From: Pseudoalteromonas piscicida | GTDB lineage: Bacteria; Pseudomonadota; Gammaproteobacteria; Enterobacterales; Alteromonadaceae | Reading direction: 5' to 3' | DNA: 64,000 nucleotides | Assembly: GCF_000238315.3 (NCBI RefSeq) | Contig: NZ_CP011924.1 | Location: 3,680,001-3,744,000, forward strand | Part shown: positions 49,607 through 59,937 of the stretch, one piece after another | How the letters are laid out: every line of letters starts with the position of its first letter | How positions within the stretch are numbered: position 1 is the first letter of the stretch | The notes under the pieces: model-generated | The model's input: the letters and a program-made list of their open reading frames with translations, nothing else | What the model was told of the DNA's origin: nothing | Database searches by the model: none | Made by a program: the position numbers and the translations under genes

Positions 49607-50620
49607 ATGATGATCCTTCGCCCAATCCAAGAAAGCGATTATCCAGCGCTTTTAAACATTGCTCACGAATCAGGTCACGGTTTTACCTCTTTGCCTGTAA
49701 ACGAAGAGCTATTACAGAAGAAGATTGCACGCTCTGTTGCTTCCTTTGGCAAGCAAGCAGACAAGCCTTTTGATGAAGGCTATTTATTTGTATTAGAAGA
49801 TACTGAAACAGGCGAGGTGGTTGGTACCAGCGGTATCGAAGCTGCGGTTGGTTTAGATGATGCGTTTTATCATTATCACCTAAGCAAAGTGATCCACTCT
49901 TCACGCACACTCGATGTTTATAAAGCAGTGGATATTTTAACGCTATGTAATGACTACACTGGCGCGACGGAATTATGCACCCTGTTTTTGAAAGATGGCT
50001 ATCGCAAAGGCGCAAACGGCAAACTGCTGTCTCGCTCTCGCTTTATGTTTATCAATCAACATCGTGATCGTTTTGCTGAAACCGTTATCGCGGAAATGCG
50101 CGGTGTTTCTAACGAGCAAGGCGAAAGTCCATTCTGGCAATGGCTTGAAGAGCACTTCTTCTCGATGGATTTCCCGACTGCGGATTATCTAACGGGGATT
50201 GGCCAAAAGGTCTTTATTGCTGAATTAATGCCTAAGTACCCAATCTACGTAAACCTGCTTAGTAAAGAAGCACAAGCGGTGATTGGTGAAGTTCACGACA
50301 ATACGCGTCCTGCAATTGAGCTACTAAAAAGCGAAGGTTTCACATTTAATGGTTATGTTGATATCTTCGACGCAGGTCCAACGGTAGAAGCAAAAGTGGG
50401 GAATATCCGCACGGTTCGCAATAGTGAAACTCGTACTGTGAAAATAGGCGAAAGCAACGGTGGATTCCCTGTTATGGTCGCAAATGGTAAACTTGTTGAT
50501 TATCGCGCGGCGGTAATCGAGTTAGCCCTGACTGATAGCAATGAAGTAACGCTTGCTCCACATGTTGCCGCGGCGCTAAAAGTTGAAGAAGGCGACCAAG
50601 TAAGCCTAGTAAAGATTTAA
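49607..50620 (+). CDS. astA: Arginine N-succinyltransferase
   Basis: AstA transfers succinyl from succinyl-CoA to arginine, the first step of the AST pathway. The 337-residue protein begins MMILRPIQESDYPALLNIAHESGHGFTSLP and contains TGEVVGTSGIEAAVG, LCTLFLKDGYRKGANGKLLSRSRF and HDNTRPAIELLKSEGF, all family segments. The fold is GNAT-like. GAGGAG lies before the start. It is 15 bases upstream of astD. No astB or astE is present in this window, so the pathway must be completed elsewhere. Confidence 0.95.
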   Translation: MMILRPIQESDYPALLNIAHESGHGFTSLPVNEELLQKKIARSVASFGKQADKPFDEGYLFVLEDTETGEVVGTSGIEAAVGLDDAFYHYHLSKVIHSSRTLDVYKAVDILTLCNDYTGATELCTLFLKDGYRKGANGKLLSRSRFMFINQHRDRFAETVIAEMRGVSNEQGESPFWQWLEEHFFSMDFPTADYLTGIGQKVFIAELMPKYPIYVNLLSKEAQAVIGEVHDNTRPAIELLKSEGFTFNGYVDIFDAGPTVEAKVGNIRTVRNSETRTVKIGESNGGFPVMVANGKLVDYRAAVIELALTDSNEVTLAPHVAAALKVEEGDQVSLVKI

Positions 50621-52108
<1,488 letters not shown>

Positions 52109-52147
52109 AATGCCAATATTGAGGTTTACTCAATAAAAATTGATAAG

Positions 52148-52171
52148 AAAAGCAGCTTCGGCTGCTTTTTT
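52148..52171 (+). terminator. Rho-independent terminator of the ast genes
   Basis: The arms AAAAGCAGC and GCTGCTTTT enclose a TTCG tetraloop and end in a T-run, 40 bases after astD. Confidence 0.87.
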
Positions 52172-52260
52172 GTGTCTAGTTGACTACAAAAGTAGCAATC
52201 GAAAAAACTTTCTGCTTAAATCAATAGGAGATGTCTTTGATAGGTTCGGGTGAGCAAAGT

Positions 52261-52596
52261 ATGGTTTTAGATAAACAAGGGTACGATGATTTAGTCATGT
52301 ATTTGACGCAAAACTTAGCCTTGTTTGAGAAGTCTGGGACGGTTGAACCAGGGGCTCCAACAGTCATGGAATTAATCGAAGATGTGATCGCTGAAAACGT
52401 TATCCGTATATGCGAGCAGCACAAAGAGTTATCTACAGAGCAGCGCAGCATGATTGTGCGTGAGGTAGATGGCATTGTGTACGACTTACAAGAAGTGCTA
52501 TCAAGTGTTGTTGATAGACGTGTCACCGTAGAACAAAAAGAATTTATCGAAGAATTCGCAGGTTTGGTCAAAAACCTGTTTGATTCTGCTGTATAG
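52261..52596 (+). CDS. DUF3802 family protein
   Basis: This small acidic cytoplasmic protein of 111 residues from the ATG at 52261 matches DUF3802 as I remember it from Vibrio and Alteromonadales: KQGYDDLVMYLTQNLALFE at the start, VMELIEDVIAENVIRICEQH and VREVDGIVYDLQEVLSSV. No function is known. The start is uncertain. ATG 52231 lies directly on an AGGAG with no spacing, TTG 52237 has AGGAG six bases upstream, and ATG 52261 best fits the family N-terminus. It has its own promoter region after the ast terminator. Confidence 0.75.
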   Translation: MVLDKQGYDDLVMYLTQNLALFEKSGTVEPGAPTVMELIEDVIAENVIRICEQHKELSTEQRSMIVREVDGIVYDLQEVLSSVVDRRVTVEQKEFIEEFAGLVKNLFDSAV

Positions 52597-52658
52597 CTTG
52601 GCACAATCACTATCGACAGTGTAGAAAACACACTTAGAGGCAATTCTAGGTTTAAGAT

Positions 52659-52678
52659 ACACCGCCATTTGGCGGTGT
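52659..52678 (+). other. Hairpin between the DUF3802 gene and the OsmC-like gene
   Basis: The perfect arms ACACCGCC and GGCGGTGT around ATTT lie 63 bases after the DUF3802 gene. Only TTAT follows, so it is a weak terminator at best and may be a processing or stability hairpin. Confidence 0.5.
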
Positions 52679-52699
52679 TATGCTTTATAGAGGATAACT

Positions 52700-53113
52700 A
52701 TGTTAGCTAGCGTAAAATGGGTTGAAGGAGATACCTTTATCGGTCGCTCTGCGTCGGGACATAATGTGGTATTTGATGCCGGTTCTGACAGTGCAGCGCC
52801 AAGTCCAATGGAGATGGTATTAATGTCAGCGGGATGTTGTTCGTCAGTCGATGTAGTCAGCATTCTACAAAAGGCGCGTCAGGATGTTACCGACGTGGAA
52901 GTAAAATTAACCGCAGAGCGCGCAGAAAGCGCACCTAGGGTTTTTACCAAGATCAATTTACACTTCGTGGTGAAAGGGTGTAATGTCTCTGAAAAACACC
53001 TAGAAAGAGCTGTAAGTTTATCCGCTGAAAAGTATTGTTCAGTGGCATTAATGCTTGAAAAAGCAGTAGAAATTACGCATAGCCATGAAGTGGTTGAAAT
53101 TGACGAAAAATAA
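52700..53113 (+). CDS. OsmC/YhfA-like family protein
   Basis: This 137-residue OsmC-fold protein resembles the YhfA branch. It contains SAAPSPMEMVLMSAGCCSSVDVV with the first reactive cysteine of the family near 46-47 and AEKYCSVALMLEKAVEI with the second near 113. Such proteins can reduce organic hydroperoxides with a cysteine pair, but YhfA itself has no proven activity. The gene is preceded by AGAGGATAAC and is single. The next gene, speD, starts 85 bases later. Confidence 0.87.
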   Translation: MLASVKWVEGDTFIGRSASGHNVVFDAGSDSAAPSPMEMVLMSAGCCSSVDVVSILQKARQDVTDVEVKLTAERAESAPRVFTKINLHFVVKGCNVSEKHLERAVSLSAEKYCSVALMLEKAVEITHSHEVVEIDEK

Positions 53114-53198
53114 CGCTTTTTCATAGCGCTATTTTCGTATAAAATCCGCGAACTTTTGTTTCTGCAGCGCAGATTTTTTGTATTAAGGTGGGTCTATC

Positions 53199-54008
53199 GT
53201 GAACAAGCCCTTTGATAAAATTAAACTCCATGGCTTTAACAACTTAACTAAGAGTTTAAGCTTTAGCATTTACGATATTTGCTACGCCAAGACCGAGCAG
53301 CAACGTAAAGAATATCTAGAATATATCGATGAGCAGTACAGTGCTGATCGTTTGACGGATATTCTAAAAGACGTAACGGATATCATCGGTGCAAACGTAC
53401 TGAATATCGCACGTCAAGATTATGAACCACAAGGGGCGAGTGTGACGATATTAGTATCAGAAGAGCCTGTTGATCAACAGACTTTTGATAGTAATGAAGC
53501 ACCAGGTCCACTTCCTGAGTCAGTGGTAGCACACTTAGATAAGAGTCACATCTGTGTTCATACTTATCCTGAAGCACACCCTGATGATGGCATTTGTACT
53601 TTTAGAGCGGATATCGAAGTTTCAACGTGTGGCATTATTTCGCCACTTAAAGCGCTTAACTTCTTAATTCACTCTTTAGAGTCAGATGTGGTAACGATCG
53701 ACTATCGTGTTCGTGGATTTACTCGTGACGTTAATGGTGTTAAACACTATATCGACCACGCAATTCACTCGATCCAGAATTACATAACGGAAGATACTAA
53801 AGACGCATACCACATGGTAGACGTAAACGTGTATCAAGAGAACCTATTCCATACGAAGATGATGCTTAAGGAAACAGACCTAAATGCATATCTATTTGGA
53901 ATTAGTACTGATGATTTAGACGCAGACGAAGAGGAAGAAATTCGTCTTAAGCTGAATCGTGAAATTCAGGAAGTGTTCTACGGTCGCAATTTACCAGAAA
54001 CTGAATAA
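53199..54008 (+). CDS. speD: S-adenosylmethionine decarboxylase proenzyme
   Basis: SpeD makes decarboxylated AdoMet, the aminopropyl donor for spermidine. The 269-residue proenzyme is very close to E. coli SpeD. Self-cleavage at Lys115-Ser116 in [15 protein letters not shown] yields the pyruvoyl group on the new alpha chain. [13 protein letters not shown] at the N-terminus and [13 protein letters not shown] later are conserved. The start is shifted a few residues upstream of the E. coli one ([12 protein letters not shown]). No speE is adjacent. A strong terminator follows. Confidence 0.97.
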   Translation: MNKPFDKIKLHGFNNLTKSLSFSIYDICYAKTEQQRKEYLEYIDEQYSADRLTDILKDVTDIIGANVLNIARQDYEPQGASVTILVSEEPVDQQTFDSNEAPGPLPESVVAHLDKSHICVHTYPEAHPDDGICTFRADIEVSTCGIISPLKALNFLIHSLESDVVTIDYRVRGFTRDVNGVKHYIDHAIHSIQNYITEDTKDAYHMVDVNVYQENLFHTKMMLKETDLNAYLFGISTDDLDADEEEEIRLKLNREIQEVFYGRNLPETE

Positions 54009-54029
54009 TCAGCGGTAAATTGAGGAATT

Positions 54030-54055
54030 AAAAAAGGCGCGCAAGCGCCTTTTTT
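54030..54055 (+). terminator. Rho-independent terminator of speD
   Basis: An A-run, then GGCGC-GCAA-GCGCC and a T-run form a compact stem, 22 bases after speD. The rest of the 244-base gap before the LysM gene shows no gene. Confidence 0.88.
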
Positions 54056-54252
54056 AATGTCTGAAATTTGTAAGATATTCAGCCTACATTTAAATTAAAT
54101 GTGGACAATATTTGCTCGCAATAAATCGCGGCTTAAGTGCTTATTCGGTAGGCAATAGTGCAGGCTGAAACCAGCTGGAAGAAGACACTAATTATCCGAG
54201 GCTCAGATTAAATACTAACCTCTCATTTCATAACGCTATTAAAGGACTAAAA

Positions 54253-56613
54253 ATGGCATTTGATGATCTCATCTCGCGCTTAGGTGATAATCAGGAAAGC
54301 ACCAGTAATAGCACTGAGCATGACGCGCCAAGTGAAGTACAACTTCTTGCTGCAACAGCGATGTCCTCCATTCAAAGACGAAAGCTTCCTATTGAAATCA
54401 TGCATGTGCTTCATGGTCGTATTTGGAGCATCATTCCGTTTAGACAAGCCCCGCTTTTTAGATATCACTCTCAGGCTCAATTTTGGATACTTGCAAGCAA
54501 GTGCTGGCAGCGAGTAAATTATTCTAGCTTTAGTCACCACAGTGGTGAGAGATATGCCTTTGTGCCATATCAATCACTTGATGTAAAAGATAAACCGACA
54601 AGCTATGGGGGAGGAAATCGCAGTGCGCAAGATTTTAATAGCTTGGTGCAAGCAGATATGCCTCGAGGACTTAGCCAAGCTGAAATTAATCGCGCCCTAC
54701 TTGGTGGCAGCAAAGCAATAAAATCTGAAGTGGTACTCGAGCCAACAGTTTTTATTTCTCATCCAAATAACAATTCCAAAGTGGAACTAAAACGCTCTCA
54801 ACAAGTTTATATGCGTTTTAGCGATCACATGTTTCGTGCTGGAGATACCGTAGAGTCCGTCGCTAACCAATATGCGGGTAGGCCCGATCCTAAGCTGATT
54901 TATGGTTACAACGACCATGTCAATCGCAACAATCCCCCAAAGGCTGGTGACCGTTTACGGGTACCGAGTGGTTGGGATACTAAAGTGGGTGGCTCGGTAA
55001 GTAATGCCCGCGCGGTAAGGTTGCAGTGGCAAGGTCCAAGCAAGGGAAGCGCAGTGCTTGATGTACCAAAACTACCACCAGATCAATTACACTTTTGGGA
55101 CACTCGACTTAAACTCGATCCCGGCGTTTATGTTCTTACCGCGAGCGCAGGTTCAGCCAACCATAGTATTGACGTTGAAGTACTCGGTGTTAAGTCAAGT
55201 GCCGCATGGATAAAAGTGAGGGCGTATTACGATGATGAATGGCAGACCGCGCTTCCCCTTGAACAAGTCAATATTCATTTAGGTAATACACTTATCCACG
55301 GAAAACTTAAACTCAATTCAAGTGGTGATAAAAGCACAGATGCAAATGCACTTGAACGAGCAGAGTCAACGGCGAATGAGGCTGGAGTTGTGGTAAAAAG
55401 CGACTTACCACAAGAGGGGCAAGTCACTGTAGAAGTTGCTCGTAACGAAGCGCTAGAAGCGGAAATCAATAACCTCAAATCATCATTACAAATGCAGCTT
55501 GATGGTGCATATCGAGATACCGTATCGAATATGAGTGGGTTTCAATTTGATTGGGACGAATATGGTTTTGCTGCAATTGCAATTAATGGCGCGCAAGGTG
55601 CGTATCAAGGTGGAAGTAAGTGGCTTGAAGACCAAGCAGACTTGTTCGAAGCACAAACATGGATTGACTTAGGAAAAACCATTAAGTCCGTCGCAGGTAG
55701 CGCATATGATACCACCGCAGATTATGCTAGCGAGCGCTTTGAGCAATTGCGACAAAGTGCCAATGAAATGTCTAATTGGATTGAAGAGGATGCCAGTGAA
55801 GACTTGCTCAGTTGGAACTGGTATCAAGCCAATACACAGCGAGCATTAGATGCAGCCGAACAGGCTTATCGCGATGTACATCATGATACTACTCAGTACC
55901 TTAACGACGCTGCAGACGCAATTAAAAATACAAGCCATTATGCAAGTGCGTTATACACGCATCGTCATGCAATTACCAACTTACTTGATGATATCGCGAA
56001 AGGAGAGGTCGCTAAAGTACAACAATTTGTTGATACCACTTTAGTTGATATTGACCCTGAATTAGCCGCTAGCATAAAAAACACTCCTGACTTCTATTTA
56101 GTGTTGGCGCTCATAGACGATCATGATAGTGCACTAACTTATGTTGCTTACGCTTCACTCTTTATGGAAGCTGTGCCTCCTAATTTTTATGCATACATTG
56201 GCGGAAAAGGCGGCGCTTATGTCGCGATAGAGGTTTGTTTGTTACTAGCAACGTCATTACTTACATTAGGAGCGGGTACAGCCGCAAGAGTAACAGCACT
56301 TGCTGCCAAGTTATCAGCCAACGGTGCCAGAGCCGCAAGTACATCAGTAAAAGTTAAAAAAGCACAAGCGGCAATCAGCGCTTTTATCCGTACGTTTGAA
56401 GACTTTAACGACAGCACTACAACCTTAAAAAAGCTCGGGAAAAAGCTTACAACCGCGCGTTCAAGTGGGTTGCTACTTAAAGGCAAAACCAACTCGACGC
56501 TAACTGCGAAAAAGCAAACAACAAAACGACAGACACGATGCCGGAGGTGTAATAGTGAAAAGCATACCACTCCCCGCGTATCCAAGAAAAAAGGAAATAT
56601 AGATTATATTTAA
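54253..56613 (+). CDS. LysM-domain protein, putative polymorphic-toxin/secretion carrier
   Basis: This 786-residue protein is of no family I can name in full. A LysM peptidoglycan-binding domain lies at about 194-240 (FRAGDTVESVANQYAGRPDP, then AGDRLRVPSG). A predicted beta-rich part follows (about 250-345), then a long helical region (about 395-640) and a hydrophobic Ala/Leu-rich segment (about 655-690) that may be membrane-inserting. A very basic tail has a CxxC motif (C763, C766) with NSEKHTTPR after it and ends at 786. There is no signal peptide. The architecture resembles carriers of polymorphic toxins, possibly type VI secreted, but no VgrG, PAAR or Rhs repeats are present. A toxin gene starts 11 bases after the stop, its AAAGGAG ribosome site overlapping the stop codon. 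The function is inferred from context. Confidence 0.65.
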   Translation: MAFDDLISRLGDNQESTSNSTEHDAPSEVQLLAATAMSSIQRRKLPIEIMHVLHGRIWSIIPFRQAPLFRYHSQAQFWILASKCWQRVNYSSFSHHSGERYAFVPYQSLDVKDKPTSYGGGNRSAQDFNSLVQADMPRGLSQAEINRALLGGSKAIKSEVVLEPTVFISHPNNNSKVELKRSQQVYMRFSDHMFRAGDTVESVANQYAGRPDPKLIYGYNDHVNRNNPPKAGDRLRVPSGWDTKVGGSVSNARAVRLQWQGPSKGSAVLDVPKLPPDQLHFWDTRLKLDPGVYVLTASAGSANHSIDVEVLGVKSSAAWIKVRAYYDDEWQTALPLEQVNIHLGNTLIHGKLKLNSSGDKSTDANALERAESTANEAGVVVKSDLPQEGQVTVEVARNEALEAEINNLKSSLQMQLDGAYRDTVSNMSGFQFDWDEYGFAAIAINGAQGAYQGGSKWLEDQADLFEAQTWIDLGKTIKSVAGSAYDTTADYASERFEQLRQSANEMSNWIEEDASEDLLSWNWYQANTQRALDAAEQAYRDVHHDTTQYLNDAADAIKNTSHYASALYTHRHAITNLLDDIAKGEVAKVQQFVDTTLVDIDPELAASIKNTPDFYLVLALIDDHDSALTYVAYASLFMEAVPPNFYAYIGGKGGAYVAIEVCLLLATSLLTLGAGTAARVTALAAKLSANGARAASTSVKVKKAQAAISAFIRTFEDFNDSTTTLKKLGKKLTTARSSGLLLKGKTNSTLTAKKQTTKRQTRCRRCNSEKHTTPRVSKKKGNIDYI

Positions 56614-56624
56614 AGGAGTTATTT

Positions 56625-57314
56625 ATGCCTAAAGGGAATGTAAACAAATCTAATAGTGATTATAGAGGTGCATTATTAAAAGTAGTAGAGAATGATCTTG
56701 AACACCCAATTAATAATGGTATTCATATGGAAGCTCACCATTTAATTTCTAATGAATCAATTAAGCAAGCCAAAATGCAAAGCTTTTTGGTGGATGCTGG
56801 TTACGACATAAATCACTTATCTAATTTAGCTTTTCTACCCGCGACTTTACCGGGAGCTTGCCATCTTAATGTTCAAGTTCATAGAGGGAATCATTTCGGT
56901 ACGTTAAGTGAGCAGGATAATGATGATGATGCTGTTCACCCTGTTTATTATCATGATGTTGTTAGAAAAATGTTGATAGAATTAAAAATCAAGAAATTAA
57001 ATGATTGTGGAGGGGAGCCTGAAAAGGTGGAAAAAAAATTACGTAAGTGCATGGCTCAATTAAGTGAAGATATACTTGAAGAAATAGAATATTTTACACT
57101 TCCTTTATCGCCAATCATGAAAGCATTTCATCCATTATCAAAGGTTGGGTGCGGTAACTGTATAAATGTAAAAGAGCATCAGGAGGACTCATCGAATTGT
57201 GACGTAAGTGATAGAGATCATAGCGGTGAAACACATCCAAAGTTTAAAAGTGGAAAATTTTTAAAAACTATTGATATAGCGAAGGTAAAATATAACTTAA
57301 GGATAGGAAAATGA
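56625..57314 (+). CDS. AHH-motif putative nuclease toxin (stand-alone)
   Basis: This 229-residue protein carries the AHH signature of predicted HNH/endonuclease VII-fold toxins: HMEAHHLIS with A37-H38-H39, then NLAFLPATLPGACHLNVQVH and HRGNHFG with further histidines at 86 and 90. The core therefore looks intact. The C-terminal half is helical and then Cys/His-rich (GCGNC at 175-179, C192, H199, H204), perhaps a second metal site. AHH domains are usually at the C-terminus of large toxin proteins; here the domain is a separate gene directly after the LysM carrier, with its own AAAGGAG. The first immunity-like gene overlaps its stop by four bases (ATGA), the usual toxin-antidote coupling. The region is visibly A+T-richer than the core genes. 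The target (DNA or RNA) is unknown. Confidence 0.75.
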   Translation: MPKGNVNKSNSDYRGALLKVVENDLEHPINNGIHMEAHHLISNESIKQAKMQSFLVDAGYDINHLSNLAFLPATLPGACHLNVQVHRGNHFGTLSEQDNDDDAVHPVYYHDVVRKMLIELKIKKLNDCGGEPEKVEKKLRKCMAQLSEDILEEIEYFTLPLSPIMKAFHPLSKVGCGNCINVKEHQEDSSNCDVSDRDHSGETHPKFKSGKFLKTIDIAKVKYNLRIGK

Positions 57315-57925
57315 GTAGGCTAAATGAAGTTTACTACGTTGCTTGTGGTAATAGCTATGAAGAGCAAATGAGGTTATCGATTAATAAAAAGTCTGATGGC
57401 TATTTTTTTTATGGTGAAATAGCCAAAGAAGGAGAGCCTATATTCTTTGAGCCTAGCTTTCAAGAGCGAAATAAAAAGCTGGGTATTGCTTCAGTAAAAA
57501 CAGACGTAATGTTCGACGGGCCGAGCTTTGTTGTTAACAGCAATATAAAAAAAGAGTTGGATAAATATGATTTGCACGGTATTCAGCTATGTCCTGCTAT
57601 AGTTATTGAATCAACAGGGTGGGATGAAGGATACTGGTATTTAAATATTTATCAGTATCTTGATTGTTGGGATAAAGATAAATCGATCACTCGACCTCTA
57701 AAAGCTGGAAGAGATATTGAAGATACGAAAGTGCTAAAATATCACCTTGATAAAAGTGTACTAAATAAAATTCCAGAAAATAATCGTATGATATTTAAGA
57801 TGGGTGGGGATTTTCATAGCCATATATTTATACATGAAAAACTTGTCACCTACTTCTTGAAAAATAATATTACAGGAATACGCTTTTTTAAAGTATCTGA
57901 CTTTGAAGAAGGGATGCAAATCTAG
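57311..57925 (+). CDS. Imm11/DUF1629-like immunity protein, copy 1 (putative cognate)
   Basis: This 204-residue protein overlaps the toxin stop codon by four bases and is therefore the best candidate for the cognate antidote. It has the Imm11/DUF1629 pattern: EPIFFEPSF near 41, the IQLCPAIVI strand, the hallmark YWYLNIYQYLDCWDKDKS near 107-124, YHLDKSVLNKIPENNRMIF and the end VSDFEEGMQI. It is the most divergent of the seven copies, sharing only the family frame with copies 2-7, including in the C-terminus. No signal peptide is present, so it would neutralise the toxin in the cytoplasm. Confidence 0.75.
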   Translation: MSRLNEVYYVACGNSYEEQMRLSINKKSDGYFFYGEIAKEGEPIFFEPSFQERNKKLGIASVKTDVMFDGPSFVVNSNIKKELDKYDLHGIQLCPAIVIESTGWDEGYWYLNIYQYLDCWDKDKSITRPLKAGRDIEDTKVLKYHLDKSVLNKIPENNRMIFKMGGDFHSHIFIHEKLVTYFLKNNITGIRFFKVSDFEEGMQI

Positions 57926-57939
57926 AACTATAAAATTAA

Positions 57940-58575
57940 ATGTCAAAAAATTACAATGAAGAATACTATATACTTCTCACGGATTACAATGAAAATACAT
58001 TGTATACAATACCGCTAGAGCGAAGTGCGACTCGTCACTTTGGTATTAAAAAGCTTAACTGGGGAGATGAGCCTATTTTTTTTGAGAACTGTTACAAGGA
58101 AAGGGATGCTTTAAATAATTTTACACGTCCAATTACGGACGTGTTTTTTGATGCGACAGTACCTATTATAAACTCAAGAATAAGAGATAAGTTAAAGTTT
58201 TTATATCTAAAAGATATGCAACTTTATCCTGCTGTTTTTATTAATGATGAAGGAGCTTATATAGAAGACTATTGGTATATGAACTTTTGGCAAGAACTTG
58301 ACTGTTGGGATCGGGAAAAGTCAAAGATAGAAACATTCACAGCAGAAGAAATGGTAGATCCAGATTATTTAGAGGACTGTGAGATATATAAATATCATTT
58401 AGACAGTGAAGTGTTAGACAACATCCCAGAAGAAGAACGTTTGATCTTTAAACAAGCTGGTGGTGTAAAGTATATTTTTGTTCATCAAACGGTTGCAGAT
58501 ATCTTTTTTGAGGAGAAGGCGACAGGCGTTAACTTAGTCAAAGTATCCGACTTTGAAGAAGGGATGCAGTTTTAG
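57940..58575 (+). CDS. Imm11/DUF1629-like immunity protein, copy 2
   Basis: This 211-residue protein lies 14 bases after copy 1. It has the core YWYMNFWQELDCWDREKS near 115-132 and IPEEERLIFKQAGG, and ends with the array-wide C-terminus IFFEEKATGVNLVKVSDFEE. The N-terminal part (SKNYNEEYYILLTDYNENTL) differs from copies 3 and 7, while the C-terminal 45 residues are nearly identical to theirs. The variable blocks are at about 15-35, 50-85 and 130-150. No strong ribosome site is visible, so it may be translated by coupling to copy 1. Confidence 0.75.
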   Translation: MSKNYNEEYYILLTDYNENTLYTIPLERSATRHFGIKKLNWGDEPIFFENCYKERDALNNFTRPITDVFFDATVPIINSRIRDKLKFLYLKDMQLYPAVFINDEGAYIEDYWYMNFWQELDCWDREKSKIETFTAEEMVDPDYLEDCEIYKYHLDSEVLDNIPEEERLIFKQAGGVKYIFVHQTVADIFFEEKATGVNLVKVSDFEEGMQF

Positions 58576-58622
58576 TTTGCCAACTAGTTAGGAGACTACT
58601 TTACATAAAGGTTGGAAGTGCA

Positions 58623-59258
58623 ATGGCAAGAGATTTTAACGATCAATATTACATCATTTTAAAAAAGTATAGCGAAGTAACATTGCACCTTACTGCTTTG
58701 CAAAAGTCGGCGGATAGAGATTATGAGTTTGAACAGTTAGTTTGGGGGAAAGAACCGCTATTTTTCGAAAATGCGTATAGAGATAAAGATAATGCGAATG
58801 GAGTTATACGTCCTATCCCCAGTGTTTTACTAGACGCTACGATCCCTATCGTTAGCTCAAAAATTAGAGAGCGTTTAAAGCTCTTTAATTTTGTTGGGAT
58901 GCAGCTATATCCTGCTGTGTACATTGACGATGGAGATAACTATCACGAAGACTTTTGGTGCATGAATTTTTGGCAAGAACTTGACTGCTGGGATCGAGCA
59001 AAGTCAAAAATAGAAAAATTCACTGCAGAGGAGATGTTAGAGCCTGACTATTTAAAAGGTTGCGATATATATAAATACCATCTAGATAGTGAAGTCTTGG
59101 ATAAAATTCCAGAAGAAGAACGTTTAATATTTAAACAAGCTGGTGGTCTGAAGTATGTCTTTGTCCATCAAAAAATTGCGGATATCTTTTTTGAGGAGAA
59201 GGCGACAGGCGTTAATTTAGTCAAAGTATCCGACTTTGAAGAAGGGATGCAGTTTTAG
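58623..59258 (+). CDS. Imm11/DUF1629-like immunity protein, copy 3
   Basis: This 211-residue protein carries FWCMNFWQELDCWDRAKS and the shared C-terminus. Its first 33 residues (start MARDFNDQYYIILKKYSEV) are identical to copy 7; the DNA differs at only about two of ~97 positions there. The middle (about 38-75) is clearly different, a sign of segment exchange. GGAAG precedes the ATG. The spacer after it (TAGTTAGTCATTAGACTAC) recurs after copy 6. Confidence 0.75.
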   Translation: MARDFNDQYYIILKKYSEVTLHLTALQKSADRDYEFEQLVWGKEPLFFENAYRDKDNANGVIRPIPSVLLDATIPIVSSKIRERLKLFNFVGMQLYPAVYIDDGDNYHEDFWCMNFWQELDCWDRAKSKIEKFTAEEMLEPDYLKGCDIYKYHLDSEVLDKIPEEERLIFKQAGGLKYVFVHQKIADIFFEEKATGVNLVKVSDFEEGMQF

Positions 59259-59298
59259 TTAGTCATTAGACTACTTTAAATAAATAATTGGCAGTGCA

Positions 59299-59937
59299 AT
59301 GGCAAGAGATTTTAACGATCAATATTACATCATTTTAAAAAAGTTTGATGGCGATACTTTGTATCCTAAGCCTATGAAGAAAACTGCAAAACGTCGCTTT
59401 CGGTTTGAAAAGCTTACTTGGGGACAAGAGCCTTTATTTTTTGAAAATGCACATAGAGATAAAGATCTCAAGGCAAATAGGAGTCGTCTAGTTCCTGATG
59501 TCTTTCTCAGCGCTACTATTCCAGTAGTTAACTCAAAGATAAGAGAAAAGTTGAAGTTTTTTGCGTTTGAGGGAATGCAGTTATATCCGGCGGTTTATAT
59601 AGATGATGAAGGAAATTACCATGAAAACTTTTGGTGTATGAATTTTTGGGAAGAGCAGGATTGTCTAGACAGAAATCGCTCGAAGTTTTCTAAATTGACA
59701 CTTGAAAAGCTGAAATTAGACCCAGACGCAGATGACTTAACGACTTATAAATACAGCCTTGATAGTGATGTATTGGATAAAATTCCAGAAGAAGAGCGGC
59801 TGATTTTTAAAATGGAGCCCGATGATATGGGTTATGTCTTTGTCCATCAAAAAATTGCAGATATCTTTTTTGAGGAGAAGGCGACTGGCGTTAACTTAGT
59901 CAAAGTATCTGACTTTGAAGAGGGGATGCAGTTTTAA
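59299..59937 (+). CDS. Imm11/DUF1629-like immunity protein, copy 4
   Basis: This 212-residue protein shares its first ~47 bases exactly with copy 3 (MARDFNDQYYIILKK) and then diverges abruptly (FDGDTLYPKPMKKTAKRRF). Its C-terminal third (about 147-212, with DADDLTTYKYSLDSDVLDKI and MEPDDMGYVFVHQKIADIF) matches copies 5 and 6 rather than 3. It is thus a hybrid of the copy-3 and copy-5 types. The hallmark core is FWCMNFWEEQDCLDRNRS. Its 3' end forms the left edge of the perfect tandem duplication. Confidence 0.75.
   Translation: MARDFNDQYYIILKKFDGDTLYPKPMKKTAKRRFRFEKLTWGQEPLFFENAHRDKDLKANRSRLVPDVFLSATIPVVNSKIREKLKFFAFEGMQLYPAVYIDDEGNYHENFWCMNFWEEQDCLDRNRSKFSKLTLEKLKLDPDADDLTTYKYSLDSDVLDKIPEEERLIFKMEPDDMGYVFVHQKIADIFFEEKATGVNLVKVSDFEEGMQF

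Noticed and set aside
56217..56585. 122-codon minus-strand frame in the 3' part of the LysM gene
   Set aside because: It is an antisense shadow of the Ala/Lys-rich C-terminal coding region with no supporting signals.
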